Source: Prorocentrum cordatum (Eukaryota > Sar > Dinophyceae > Prorocentrales > Prorocentraceae). Taken from it: a stretch of DNA of 25,000 nucleotides. Below the pieces are notes generated by a model. The model saw only the letters and a list, made by a program, of their open reading frames with translations. It did not search any database and had not been told where the DNA came from. Positions within the stretch are counted from its first letter, which is position 1. Each line of letters begins with the position of its first letter. The stretch spans positions 55,001 through 80,000 of the forward strand of contig CAUYUJ010016146.1 of NCBI GenBank assembly GCA_963575745.1. The letters are read 5' to 3'. Below are positions 1 to 8,824 of the stretch, piece after piece. A program made the translations under genes and the position numbers.

Positions 1-940
1 AAAAGGGGGGATAGGGCAAACCCGCTCAGAATATGTCCCCGGGCCTCTCCTGGAGTCCATCTGCTGCAGTTCGTCTGCGGACCCGTGTTTGACGGCACTG
101 GCGCCCGAAAACAACCCCTGGAAGCCGAAAACCTAAAAACCTGATCGAGTCCAGAACCTCAAACCCTTCCCCCCCTTTTCCCGCTGGGCGGAACCAGCGG
201 TGGGCCACCTCAGGACCCCAGCCGACTCCCAGGACGGCGCACTCCGTCAGTAGCCCAAAATGGACCCCTAACCTTTTGGGGGGGGGCCTGAGTTAGGAGG
301 GCCGAAAATATGAGGGGTAGGGACTCTTTATGCACATGCATCGGCCAAATCGCCCACGTGTATTATCCCTCATGCACATATGGTGACCTCAGCGAGGCCA
401 CGTCCTCACTGCGTTCGTAAGGTCAGGGCGCTTTTTACCCTCGATGACCCCCGAAGGGACCGCGGGCGGCGAGGCGAGGGGGGGCACTGGGAAGGCCTCG
501 TGGCTGGACGTCCCGAGAAGCACGGCGCGCGAGGCGGAGAGGAGGTCGTAAGGAAACAGCGGGCGCCAAGAGAGGCCGCCGCCCGAGTTTCCCTGCCCAT
601 GGAGAAAGGGGAGGGGGGCGGTCGGGGTGGGGGGGGGGCGGGACACGGAGCGAGGGTGGGGGGAATGAGGGGGGCAGAGAGGTAGGTAGGTAGGTCACGC
701 CGCGGAACGCAGGTCTGCCTCAGGCCGAAGGCGACAGCAGCGCGGCTCGCCAGCTGCCGCCCTCCAAAGGGGGGCAGAGAGGGGAGGAAGGGGGAGAGGG
801 GGGGGGCGATCGGGCCGAGGAGCGGGGGTGAACACCCTGGCCCCTGCACCATCGGGCAGAGCGAGGATGCCGAGTAACCCGCATCCCAAACTCAGTGACA
901 AAAAACTCCGCCTTCTCGGGTCTACGATGGAGGCGGAAGG
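1..940. other. gene-free GC-rich DNA with G-runs
   Basis: I see no convincing gene. Open frames here (for example 380-685 + and 406-852 -) overlap each other on both strands and encode only low-complexity Pro/Arg/Gly-rich peptides. Bases 608-690 contain many runs of three to ten G on the + strand and could form G-quadruplexes. Bases 1-380 look unique and show no recognisable motif. Confidence 0.6.
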
Positions 941-1055
941 AGGCCGAGAGGGAAGAGGCGGAGGAGGAGGAAAGGAGCAGGGGGAGGAGGAGCAGGAGGA
1001 GCAGGAGGAGGAGCAGGAGAAGCGGAAGGAGGAGGAGGAGGAGGAGGATACTCAG
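941..1055. repeat. purine-rich GGA/GGAGCA microsatellite
   Basis: The + strand is an almost pure purine tract of GGA units with scattered GCA interruptions. It gives Glu/Arg/Gly-rich peptides on one strand and Leu/Pro-rich ones on the other, so the open frames crossing it are composition artefacts. Confidence 0.85.
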
Positions 1056-1082
1056 GGCTCCCAGCACAAGTACGACATGTTG

Positions 1083-1500
1083 CCTCCTCCTCCTCCTTAT
1101 TCTTCTTCATATTATCATCAGTAATAGTTATTACGATTAGCAGTGGCATTATTATTAGTATCAGTTGCGTCATTCGTCGTATGTTTCTTCGTCGCATTCT
1201 AAGTATCACAATTATTCGTTTTATGATTACCATTGGGGTAATGGTTCGGATTAGTATGTTTCGTACAAATATTCTTAGTCGTAGAATTGTGTTTCGTAGT
1301 ATTGCTATTCGTCATAGTAGTATGATTAGTAGTGTTAGTGGTAGTGTTATTCGTCTTATGGGTAGTCTTAGTATTGTTCTTAATAGTGTTGTTACTGCTA
1401 GTATGTTTCTTCTTAGCATTCGTAGTATTCGTCGTCTTCGTTTGCTTAGTCGTATTAGTATAGTTCGTGTTATTCTTCTTCACAGCATGAATATTACGAT
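1083..1500. repeat. degenerate NNT trinucleotide tract, left part
   Basis: From about 1140 on, nearly every third base is T for hundreds of bases: ATT, AGT, CGT, GTT and CTT units in variable order. This is a diverged trinucleotide repeat, mainly ATT/AGT/CGT. The same kind of sequence resumes at 7326, just after element 1, so the two parts were probably one tract before insertion. The frame 1181-1525 + is open only because no stop codon ends in T. Confidence 0.8.
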
Positions 1501-1776
1501 TACGCGTGTATGCATGCCCGAATGAGGTCTCTCGGGGTCCCGCTCAAGGCTCCAGAGAGGTGTGAACGCGTGCCGCGCTCAAGGTGCGGTGGGATACTTG
1601 GCAGTTTAAAGTTGCCCGCCTAGAAGGCCCCCGTTCGGGGGGCTAGTGGGGCCCTTTGCGAGCTAGCAGAGATATGGAGCCGAAGTGGCCCAAGGCCATT
1701 TTGGCCCAAGTGCCACGTTGAGATGGGGAGAAAAAAAAGGATTCCTCACCAGGGGCCCGGGGGCCTCACTCGCCCA
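1501..1776 (+). repeat. 5' LTR of element 1
   Basis: A 276-bp LTR matching 7057-7325 at about 90%. Its end CGCCCA gives the canonical CA, followed at once by TGG of the primer site. The start reads TACGCG where the 3' copy reads TGCGCG, so the terminal TG has mutated to TA. It contains a strong hairpin at 1627-1643 (GCCCCC, short loop, GGGGGC) and a tandem spliced-leader-like stretch at 1686-1710. Confidence 0.9.
1686..1710 (+). other. tandem dinoflagellate spliced-leader relic in 5' LTR
   Basis: CCATTTTGGCCCAAG (1696-1710) matches the 15-nt relic form of the dinoflagellate spliced leader, CCATTTTGGCTCAAG, at 14 of 15 bases. It is preceded by TGGCCCAAG (1686-1694), which looks like the 3' end of another leader copy; just before that is CCGAAG, similar to the leader 5' part CCGTAG. 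The 3' LTR has an exact TGGCTCAAG at the first position. A 14/15 match is expected by chance about 0.002 times on both strands of 25 kb at equal base use. Confidence 0.65.
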
Positions 1777-1790
1777 TGGCAGCGGAGTCC
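1777..1790 (+). other. primer binding site, initiator-Met-tRNA-like
   Basis: TGGCAGCGGAGTCC begins directly after the terminal CA of the 5' LTR. It is complementary to a tRNA 3' end of the type CTCCGCT-N-CCA. Element 2 has TGGTAGCGGAG at the same place, so both fit one primer tRNA, with a T-to-C change here at the fourth base. The acceptor stem resembles eukaryotic initiator Met tRNA (AGCRGAG type). The exact tRNA is inferred. Confidence 0.75.
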
Positions 1791-1889
1791 GCGGCGTCAT
1801 CCACGGGTTCCTGGCGAGCCGCAGCATTTGGGCGAAGTTCGATTTCAAGGAGAGCTTGAGTGCGAGTTTGTGGATAATTTCAAGAAAGC

Positions 1890-2830
1890 ATGGATGATCA
1901 AGGAGGCCCCTTGCCGCTCGTGGACACCGAATTGCTGGGGAAGGCCGAAGGCGCATTCAGAAATTCGGGCAGGTTGGCTTCAATGGAAGTACGTGTTTTT
2001 TTTCAAGGCGTACGCGGGCGCTTTGGATGGAGGTCTTTTCGGAGAGTTTGGAGCAGGCCGAGCGTCAGATCAACCCGATTCCAGTCAACGAGCTAAATGA
2101 AGTTCGGCGTGGACATAGCAGGACGTCGACGCTCATAATATCCCAGCTGCTGCAGGGTAGTTCTCTTCAGTTCGTAATGAATGTCCCTGGGTATCACGGT
2201 CTTGAAGCTTGGCGACAGCTGGTTCGCTTAGAGGAGCCTACGACGGGAGCAGCTCCGGTGGCGCAGTTGATGGGCATTCTCACCACGAAGTTCGACGGCG
2301 GACCGACTAAGGACACGCTCAAGCAGGCAGTCTTGAAGCAGAACGCACCAGAAAGCATCAAGGCCCATTCGTTTCGGCCGAGTCGCTGACGGAAACGACG
2401 TCTAAGCACATGCATTTGCAGATGAGTTCGGCCGCAGCGAGCTCAGGACCGGCACCAATGGACATGGGCAACGCCCACAAGGGCAAGGGCGAGGATAACA
2501 AGAGCAAAGGTAAGGGCAGCAAGGGCAAAGGTAAGAACGACTCGAAGGGCAAGAACAACAAAAGTATGAACAATGGAAGGGCACGCCTCAGACGGGCGAA
2601 GGACACGGACAGGCAGATGTTGCGTGTCACCGCTGTGGCCAGCGAGGTCACTGCGCACGCAATTGCAGACAAGCCCCGAGTTCTACACACAACGAAGTTG
2701 CGAGTGCAGGTGGACAGCAGGGTGGAGGTTCAAGCAATTCCCAGACGCCAGCGCTGCCTCAGTCGGGAGAGATTGGCGTTGTCCCTGGGATAGCTGATTC
2801 AAATTTGATATTTCATGATCAGCCAGACAG
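1890..2830 (+). pseudogene. gag: gag of element 1 (nucleocapsid precursor), frameshifted
   Basis: This stretch encodes a copia-type Gag, which would package the RNA into virus-like particles, but no single frame is open through it. The start at 1890 (MDDQGGPLPLVDTELLGK) runs in one frame. A conserved GWLQWKYVF-FKAYAGALD stretch near 1965-2030 is in the second, and 2027-2389 (helical core with LLQGSSLQFVMNVPGY) in the third. Bases 2410-2580 give a Gly/Lys-rich basic linker, and the CCHC zinc knuckle at 2625-2666 (CHRCGQRGHCARNC, spacing C-x2-C-x4-H-x4-C) is again in another frame. At least four frame breaks are therefore present. The knuckle itself is intact at sequence level. No complete protein can be made without several frameshifts. 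Confidence 0.85.
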
Positions 2831-4596
2831 CGATCATGTCAATCGGTGGTTTCGAAGACGATCCATTGTTCGATAGTGGAGCGCGCACACATGTGGCGCC
2901 TAAGGAATACGCGAAGCACGTAGAGATGACCGGCATGTTCACGGAGCCAGAGTTGTTCTCAGCTACTGGTAAGCGGACCAGAGTTTATGGGCAGCGGCGA
3001 GTACCGTTCATCGTAACGACAGCGTGCGGAAGGCTGCTGAAAGTGGCGGTGCAGCTCGTGGTCGCAGATGTTCGGATGCCGTTGAAGTCAGTTGGTGAGC
3101 TTACGGACCGATGTTATATGTTCCAGTTGGGCGACCAGGGCTACATGTCCAAGGATGGATTGACAGTTCAGTTGCCAAGAGCTGGACGCGGCTACTACCT
3201 CACAGGGCTAGATCGTTCAGGTTCGGTCAAGCTGTTGAAGTCGGTCGGGACCATCGAGAGCCACCTGGCGACCATGCCAAACCCGTCGGGACATCCTACG
3301 GGAGATATCATTGAGAGTGGAGAAGAAGTTCAAGTTCCAGTGGAAGCGGCGGAGGCAGTTGCAATGCGAGCCCCAGAGTTGCCAAGTAAAGAGGAGAAGG
3401 AGAAGCACTACCTCACCCATATTCCCTACGCGCCGTGGCGCAACAGCTGCGTCATTGGACGAGGAGAGGAGGAAACACATCGACGGCGACAAGGAGAAGC
3501 TTCATCACCCAATCCAGTTCCAAGCATGGACTACTGCTTCTTGGCCTTGGAGGATGGCGACGCAGAGACGGCTACGATCTTGGTCATTCAAGACAGCGTC
3601 TCATCCTACACAGGAGCAGCTCTGGCACCAGCGAAGGGGCCGACTCCATACGCGGTGGCATTTCTCAGCAGCTACCTGGACGAGTTGGGTTACACGAGGG
3701 TCACGATTCAAAGCGACGGCGAGCCGTCCATCTTTGCTCTTGGGAAGGCGTTAGTCAAGGGGCGCTGCAAGCAGTCCAAGGATACCCTCACGCTGGTTTC
3801 ATTTCGGCAATCAGAGCCAGGTTCACATGCGAGCAACGGTTTAGCGGAGGCATCAGTGAAGGTCATCGAGGGCCTGGCGAGGACGCAAGCAAATGCAGCT
3901 CAAAAGAAGTATCATGTAGAGGTCACGGGCGACTCCGCCATCTTGAGCTGGATCGTGAGGCAGGTCACTTTCGTTCAGAACAGGTTCCAGTACAAGCGTA
4001 ACGGCAGGACGGCCTACGAGGATCTGAAGATGGTGAAGCACAGGCCCCCCCTTCTGAACTTTGCCGGGAATGTCCTAGCGAAGAAGTCTGGAGTTCCAGA
4101 CAATCGGCTTACTTCAGCCTGGCAGGCTGGAGCGTGGCTTGGGAGGTCTACGGATACCGACGAGCACATCGTGGGCACGGCGCTGGGCATCGTGAAGGCG
4201 AGGACGGTGAAGAGGAGGCCAGAGGAGTTGCAGTGGGACAAGGAGTCGTTCGACAATATGGTGTTTCCAATGTGGTCACAAACGGACTTGAAGGATGTTC
4301 GCGACACAGCCGGCTGGACACCTACCGAGGGACGTCAGGCGTGCGAAGACGATCAAGCACCAGTTCGACGCGTTGGACGTCCTAGGGCTCGTACTACGGC
4401 GCGTTTACAAAGGCAGGCCGAGTTCAAGTGGTTACGGCTTGGTGGAACAGCGGTGGCACTACCTGCTCAAGCAGCAGCAGCAGCGAAGGCAGCTCCAGGA
4501 CCGAGGGCGAGACCAGCGGCTGCTAGTCCTATGCGCGAAGCAGATGATCGAGAAGACGGCGGAGGAGGCAAACGTCCAAGGCCACAGTCACCCTGA
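2815..4596 (+). pseudogene. pol: pol part 1 of element 1: protease and integrase
   Basis: A 593-codon open stretch. The aspartic protease active site is LFDSGARTHV (Asp20; DSGA form), which would cut the polyprotein. The zinc-binding region before integrase is near residues 198-212 (H198, H202, C212), but the usual first Cys after the Trp is missing: W-R-N-S-C instead of W-C-x-x-C. The integrase core has Asp239 (SMDYCFL), Asp301 (QSDGEPS) and Glu345 (NGLAE), the DDE triad that joins cDNA to host DNA. A Trp-rich C-terminal region follows (AWQAGAWLGR). The first Met is unlikely to be the true start, because the knuckle frame runs past it and the frames switch near 2830. The stretch ends at a TGA (4594-4596), after which the same frame continues into reverse transcriptase. 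Confidence 0.88.
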
Positions 4597-6189
4597 TCAA
4601 GAGCCGTAGAGGAGGCTCAGAACCGCATTCAGCCATCGGCAACAGCATCCAGTTCGTCGGCACCAGCAACTCCGAGGGTTAGGTTCAACGGCAAGCACGC
4701 CGCCGGCGGTGGAGAGAAGCGCGAAGCAGACCTGGAAGCTCAAGAGACTGGCAGCGCTGAGCAAGCCAGGAAGGAGGACGTGGAGATGCCCACTCAGGTC
4801 GTGGAGGAGCTGAAGCCGAACGAGGAGGAGAACGACGAGCAGATGAACATGCGCGTGATCATGAATCGCGAGTTCACGGAACAGGAAATCACAGTTGCGA
4901 GGTACGCGGAGTTGAGCAGGCTAGATGATATCAAAGCAAAAGAGGACGTTTACAGAGCAGCAGTGGACGGATTTCTACTTTCAGCTGTTCGGGTCGACGA
5001 AGCCAGAAGCGAGGGGGCGAGGTCGAGGATCTGCGCGAGGCCGTTCAACATGCCGAAGAAGCCGAAGGATCTATTGTACACCCCGACCCCCGGAGCGATT
5101 GCGCTACGGATTCTATTAGCGCTGGCAGCTTTCAGGAAGTGGAAGGTGAAGTTCTTTGATATATCAAGGGCTTTCCTGCACACACCAATTCGGGAGAAGG
5201 TCTTCCTCGAACCACCAGCTGAGTACAAGCAGTATTGCATCGAGAACTATGGCGAGGACCCAGGCGACGTCGCGTGGAAGCTGACTTGCACGATCCACGG
5301 GCTTAACGAGGCCACGGTGGATTTCGACGCCCACTACAGCCAGATCAACACCGAGAAGCTCAACATGCGGAGTTTGGTTTCAGAACCATGCGTCTATGTC
5401 AGAGAACATATGATAACAGTTGTAGCGAGGCATGTAGATAATGGCATGGTCATTGGTGAAGGTACAGGACCATATGATTTTCTCGAGGCGCTGGGCGAGC
5501 ACTTCCCGCTGAAGATCACTCCAGATATGACAAGGGGTAGTTCTCAGGTTTGCTTGGGAAGTATCATGCGGAAGCTCAACAATGACATGGGTTTCTCGAT
5601 TCGGGTTTCGCCGAAGACTATCGACAGTTTCCTCGAGCACATGGGAGCTCAGAATTCCAAGGCGGCGGCGACCCCAGGTTTGAAGTCCGCGACCAAACAG
5701 GAGGGCGAGGAGTTGCTCAACGACGAGGACGCGAGGAAGTTCAGGACAGGTACTGGGAAGGTGTCGTTTGTAGCCGCGGAGAGGCACGACCTGCAGTTCG
5801 CGACGAAAGAGACCAGCAGGGACATGAGTCAACCGACAGTTGGAGACGCCCTACGTCGTAAGCGAGCAGCGCGCTACCTCAGCGGCACCAGGGACTACAT
5901 CAACTTGACTGTGCCAGAGGATCGGAACAACATCGCTCTCAAGGTGAAGGTAGACAGCGACTGGGCAGCCGACAAGATCGAAAGGAAACGCACTTCGAGT
6001 GGACACGTCTACTTCAACGAGACGGCGGCTTCAGCTTTAAGCAAAACACAGGCAAGTCCAGCTACGTGTTCGGCCGAGGCGGAGATCTACAGCATGGGCT
6101 CAGGAGCCTGCGAGGGCTTGTTCGTCAAGTCGTTTCTGGGGGAGTTGATTCCAGGAGAGCAGGTCAGTTTGCAGTTAGGAGTCGGATAG
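4597..6189 (+). pseudogene. pol: pol part 2 of element 1: reverse transcriptase and RNase H
   Basis: The frame of the integrase part continues after the TGA through a Ser/Ala/Glu-rich linker into a copia-type reverse transcriptase. The first Met is at 4780, and residue numbers count from it. Motif A is KFFDISRAFLHTP (Asp127). Motif B is eroded (IHGLNEATVDFD where YGL-QAPR-W is usual). Motif C reads HVDN at 218-221 (5431-5442) instead of YVDD, so the second catalytic Asp is Asn and polymerase activity is expected to be lost. RNase H follows with VDSDWAAD (Asp392) and SAEAEIYS (Glu433/Glu435). The frame ends at 6189 and the RNase H tail continues in another frame. The protein would copy the element RNA into DNA in the particle, but this copy looks inactive. 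Confidence 0.88.
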
Positions 6190-6601
6190 TTCAGCTGGGC
6201 TGTCATATCAGAGCCGACGTGGTCTTGGGAAGTTGAAGCACGTTCATCTTCGACACATGTTTGTTCAGGGCAAGTTCCGTGAAGGGCGCGTGGTGGTTCA
6301 TAAGGTTCCGACAGCAGGGAGCAGCCGCGATTTGGGCACTAAATACCTAGAGAAGGCAGCTTTTGAGAAGCACAGGTGGGCCGTGGGTTTCCGTGATGGC
6401 GACGGCGGTGATGTTTGCGAGGTCTCTGCTGTTCATGCAGATACGAAGGCAGATTCTATCAGGGGCGAAGGCGAATTTCGGCGAGGTATGGTTCTCTGCT
6501 TGGGAGGTTTACTGGCTATGGTCAAGGGCACGAGCGCGATTGGCGATGTGTCTACGATCGAGACGGTGGACCGATTGAACGGTGCTTCTATTTCGGCCTA
6601 G
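6190..6601 (+). pseudogene. RNase H C-terminal tail of element 1, frameshifted
   Basis: The conserved copia RNase H tail is recognisable from 6230 on as LKHVHLRHMFVQGKF, then VHKVPTAGSSRDLGTKYLEK. It matches the usual pattern KH-(I/V)-x-(I/V)-R-x-x-F-V followed by P-T-x-x-x-x-A-D-x-x-T-K-x-L. It lies one frame away from the upstream RNase H core, so a frameshift occurred between about 6180 and 6230. The stretch then runs on to a TAG at 6599-6601 without a known motif; this last part may be untranslated in the ancestor or a linker to the next segment, which is in the same frame. Confidence 0.8.
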
Positions 6602-6922
6602 GTGATGATGCTGATAGTTTTCATCGTTGGTGGTTTGATTTTCTATGCAGGTCTACGCGTTGGGCATTACATCGAGAAGGCTGACGCCAAATCGAGTTTG
6701 AAGAAGGACGATCCACCGACCCCAGTCTCAGGCAAGGGATATGTCAAGGGCCCCAGGAGATATGAGTCGCCAGGCGGATGCCCGAATCGCTCAACGATGT
6801 ATGCGGATGATTTGGCAATCGATGCGTTAAGGAGCAGGCTGTGTAAGCCCCGTTGTGATACCAGCGGTAGCAAGTTTGTTTTGATTGGGCGCCTGAAGGC
6901 TGAGGAGCCTTGGTGGCGCTAG
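6602..6922 (+). CDS. putative membrane segment plus SAP-like motif, 3' end of element 1
   Basis: A short open stretch of about 106 codons in the same frame as the RNase H tail, separated from it by one TAG. The first ATG is at 6605. Residues 3-20 (MLIVFIVGGLIFYAGLRV) form a single strongly hydrophobic segment that could span a membrane. Residues 73-98 (IDALRSRL, then DTSGSKFVLIGRL) fit the SAP pattern: Leu-x3-Leu, a turn, G-x-K, then L-I-x-R-L. SAP motifs bind DNA in known families. Whether this was the C-terminus of Pol or a separate small protein is not clear. It ends with TAG at 6920-6922, about 130 bp before the purine tract. Function is unknown and the SAP call is by pattern only. Confidence 0.45.
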   Translation: MMMLIVFIVGGLIFYAGLRVGHYIEKADAKSSLKKDDPPTPVSGKGYVKGPRRYESPGGCPNRSTMYADDLAIDALRSRLCKPRCDTSGSKFVLIGRLKAEEPWWR

Positions 6923-7056
6923 CGAGTTTTTCGTGCTGCGAAATGCTACTTGATTTGGCGAGCGGTTTGCGCTCGCTTCTGTTGCAAAAGGGCCCGAGAG
7001 GACCACTAACATATGAGAGCGGAGTCGGACGAGGTTGCGACACAACTCCGAGGGGG
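6923..7056 (+). promoter_or_regulatory. 3' untranslated part and polypurine tract of element 1
   Basis: This short non-coding stretch ends with GAGGGGG at 7050-7056, directly before the TG that opens the 3' LTR. A purine run at this place is the normal primer for plus-strand DNA synthesis in LTR retroelements. It also fixes the LTR start at 7057. Confidence 0.7.
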
Positions 7057-7325
7057 TGCGCGTGTATGTATGCCCTAATGAGGTCTCTCGGGGTCCCGCT
7101 CAAGGCCCCAGAGAGGTGTGAATGTGTGCCGTGCCAAAGGTGCGGTGAAATACTTGGCGGGTTAAAGTTGCCCGCCTAGAAGGCCCCCGTTCGGGGGGCT
7201 AGTGGGGCCCTTTGCGAGCTAGCAAAGTTATGGAGCTGAAGTGGCTCAAGGCCATGTTGGCCCAATTGCTATGTTGAGAGGAAAAAAAGGTTCCTCACCA
7301 GGGGCCCAGGGGCCTCATTCGCCCA
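7057..7325 (+). repeat. 3' LTR of element 1
   Basis: A 269-bp LTR, TGCGCG...CGCCCA, paired with 1501-1776. It keeps the GC hairpin (7183-7199) and the spliced-leader-like pair: exact TGGCTCAAG at 7242-7250, then GCCATGTTGGCCCAA at 7251-7265. At several sites where the 5' LTR has CG this copy has TG or CA, for example GAACGCG to GAATGTG and GCCGAAG to GCTGAAG, as expected from decay of methylated CpG. Confidence 0.9.
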
Positions 7326-7508
7326 TTATTACTATTGTTCCTCCTCCTCCCTTTTATTATTGTTGTGACGACTACTAGTATTAGAGTAATGTTTAATAAC
7401 CTTATGATTATTATTAGTATTACTAGTAGTGTTGTTATTATCATTATTATTATCATCATCATTAGTATTATTATTCCTCTTCCTCCTCCTCCTCCTCCTC
7501 CTCCTCAG
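7326..7508. repeat. NNT/ATT tract, right part, ending in CCT repeat
   Basis: A T-rich trinucleotide tract (ATT, AGT, ATC units) that ends in a CCT run at about 7479-7508. It continues the tract that ends at 1500 and marks the right flank of the element 1 insertion. Confidence 0.8.
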
Positions 7509-7979
7509 ACTCCTCCTCTGGTAGCAGGCCGTCCTCCCATCATCGACCCCGGCAGCTCTCTGAGCTGGGGAGCCCTGCCACTCCCCAGGAGGTTAGTTCG
7601 TCAGGACCTTCGCGCTGCCCTCCCTCAGATCAGAACAGGACAGGCAAGCTGGACGACAGAAGCACGGCCATGCGATGTCATCAGCATTGGGCTCGCGTTC
7701 CGCCCCCTTTTTTCGGAACGCGCTCGAGCCACATTGGCGATCGGCGATGTGCATGTAGGAAGGGGTAAAATCACTGGTCCAACACAAGCGCACCATGCCA
7801 CACTGGGAAACAGCAGGGCCCTCCCCTGGCCTGCCTCCCGTGGCACCTGTTTGTCGCGGCTCTGGCCATCGCGCGGCGCGCCCGAGGCCCCAAACTGAGT
7901 CGCACGAAAGGCGAACTACCGCACGATGGGGCAAGAGAGGACGGAGGGCGGGCGCAGGAAGGCAGCGGGCGGCGCACTC
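7509..7979. other. gene-free intergenic DNA
   Basis: GC-rich unique-looking DNA. Open frames on both strands (7335-7898 +, 7593-8162 -) overlap and show no known domain or convincing protein composition. I see no gene. Confidence 0.5.
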
Positions 7980-8280
7980 ACCCAAGAAGCCTCCAAGCGG
8001 GTTCCCAAATAGCCCTAGAGGACCCCCAAGCGGGCCCACAGGCGTCCAAGACGGCCCAAAAAGGGCTCCGAAAACGGTTTCAAGAGCGTTCCAGGAGCGT
8101 TCCGAGTGGCATCCAAGAGAGCTCCACATGGTCCCACACGGTCCCAGAGCGATCGAAAACACTGCCGACGGCCTCCAGACTGCTCAAGAGGCCCTCAAGA
8201 CGTTCCAAGAGGCATCCAAGCTGCGCCGCAAGACGGCGTCAAGACGTTCCAAGAAGCATCCAAGCTCGTTCCTCTCGTAA
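7980..8280. repeat. degenerate short tandem repeat (CCAAG / CGTTCCAAGA units)
   Basis: The + strand repeats variants of short units such as GGCCCAAA, CGTTCCAAGA, GCATCCAAG and GCCCTCAAGACG at irregular 10-18 bp steps. CCAAG/TCAAG recurs more than ten times. This is a diverged minisatellite; the open frame 7795-8280 + across it encodes Lys/Arg/Pro-rich peptide only. Confidence 0.6.
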
Positions 8281-8750
8281 AACGTATAGTTGTTTCACAC
8301 GTGCGCCTCTTGGGGTGCCCCCTGCTCCTGGACCGCAAGAGCCCCCAAAGACCGTACCACGACGGCCCAAGAAGCCTCGAGGAGAAAACACCGACGGAAC
8401 GGCATTCCAAGAAAACTCCGACACGATCGACCTGCAGACGCCCTGCAGTCATCGCTGCGGCTGCCGCGCGCCCCGCATGGACGGGGACCCTGCGCGCGCG
8501 CGCAGCAAGGGCCGAAACTGGCTACGGAAGCTGAGGCACAGAGGATGGGCGGCCTCACTACGCACCGAGGATGCTTCCTCTTTCCTCACCACTTCCCCCC
8601 TTGGGAAGGAATGGGACTACCTGGCGCCGAATGAACACACCACGAGCCCATTCTGGAACGAAAAACCACGCTGCCGAGCGGCACCGCGCAGTGCCACCTC
8701 TGTGCACGCATGCCTGCCCATGTTATGTGCGCGTGTGTGTACAATATAGA
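8281..8750. other. gene-free intergenic DNA
   Basis: GC-rich DNA with overlapping open frames on both strands and no recognisable domain. Bases 8492-8506 form a GCGC run with Z-DNA potential. Nothing else is supported. Confidence 0.5.
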
Positions 8751-8754
8751 CTTG

Positions 8755-8824
8755 GATGTGTATATGTATATATAATATATGCATATGTATATATATACTA
8801 CTATTGAATATATAATCGTAACAT
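8755..8824. repeat. AT-rich TATATG/TATA microsatellite
   Basis: About 70 bp of TATATG, TATATA and TATTGAATATATA. It is the most AT-rich patch in an otherwise GC-rich region and should melt easily. No adjacent gene is seen, so a promoter role is not supported. Confidence 0.75.

Larger units (their letters stand above)
1501..7325 (+). mobile_element. Ty1/copia-type LTR retrotransposon, element 1 (degenerate)
   Basis: A full-length but decayed LTR retrotransposon. It has two direct LTRs (1501-1776 and 7057-7325), a tRNA-type primer binding site directly after the 5' LTR, a purine tract directly before the 3' LTR, and gag, protease, integrase, reverse transcriptase and RNase H in that order. Integrase before reverse transcriptase is the Ty1/copia arrangement. 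The LTRs are about 90% identical by eye, and coding is broken by several frameshifts and one in-frame TGA, so the copy is old and not autonomous. I cannot assign a clean 5-bp target duplication because the flanks are a trinucleotide repeat. The LTRs carry spliced-leader-like sequence, which suggests a dinoflagellate host. Confidence 0.93.

Noticed and set aside
246-262. Minus-strand CCATTTTGGGCTAC resembling the spliced leader
   Set aside because: Only the first ten or so bases fit and the CAAG end is absent; plausible by chance.
380-1233. Overlapping open frames on both strands in the G-rich and GGA region
   Set aside because: Low-complexity Pro/Arg/Leu/Glu peptides set by base composition; no motif.
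1181-1525. 114-codon + frame rich in Ile/Ser/Arg/Val
   Set aside because: Open only because of the NNT repeat; stops cannot end in T.
1496-7331. Target duplication ATTAC around element 1
   Set aside because: ATTAC occurs repeatedly in the flanking trinucleotide tract and not exactly at the LTR edges.
7593-8162. 189-codon - frame and overlapping + frames
   Set aside because: No domain, repetitive content, and strong overlap with frames on the other strand.
8755-8824. TATA-like sequence as a promoter
   Set aside because: A simple AT microsatellite with no gene next to it.
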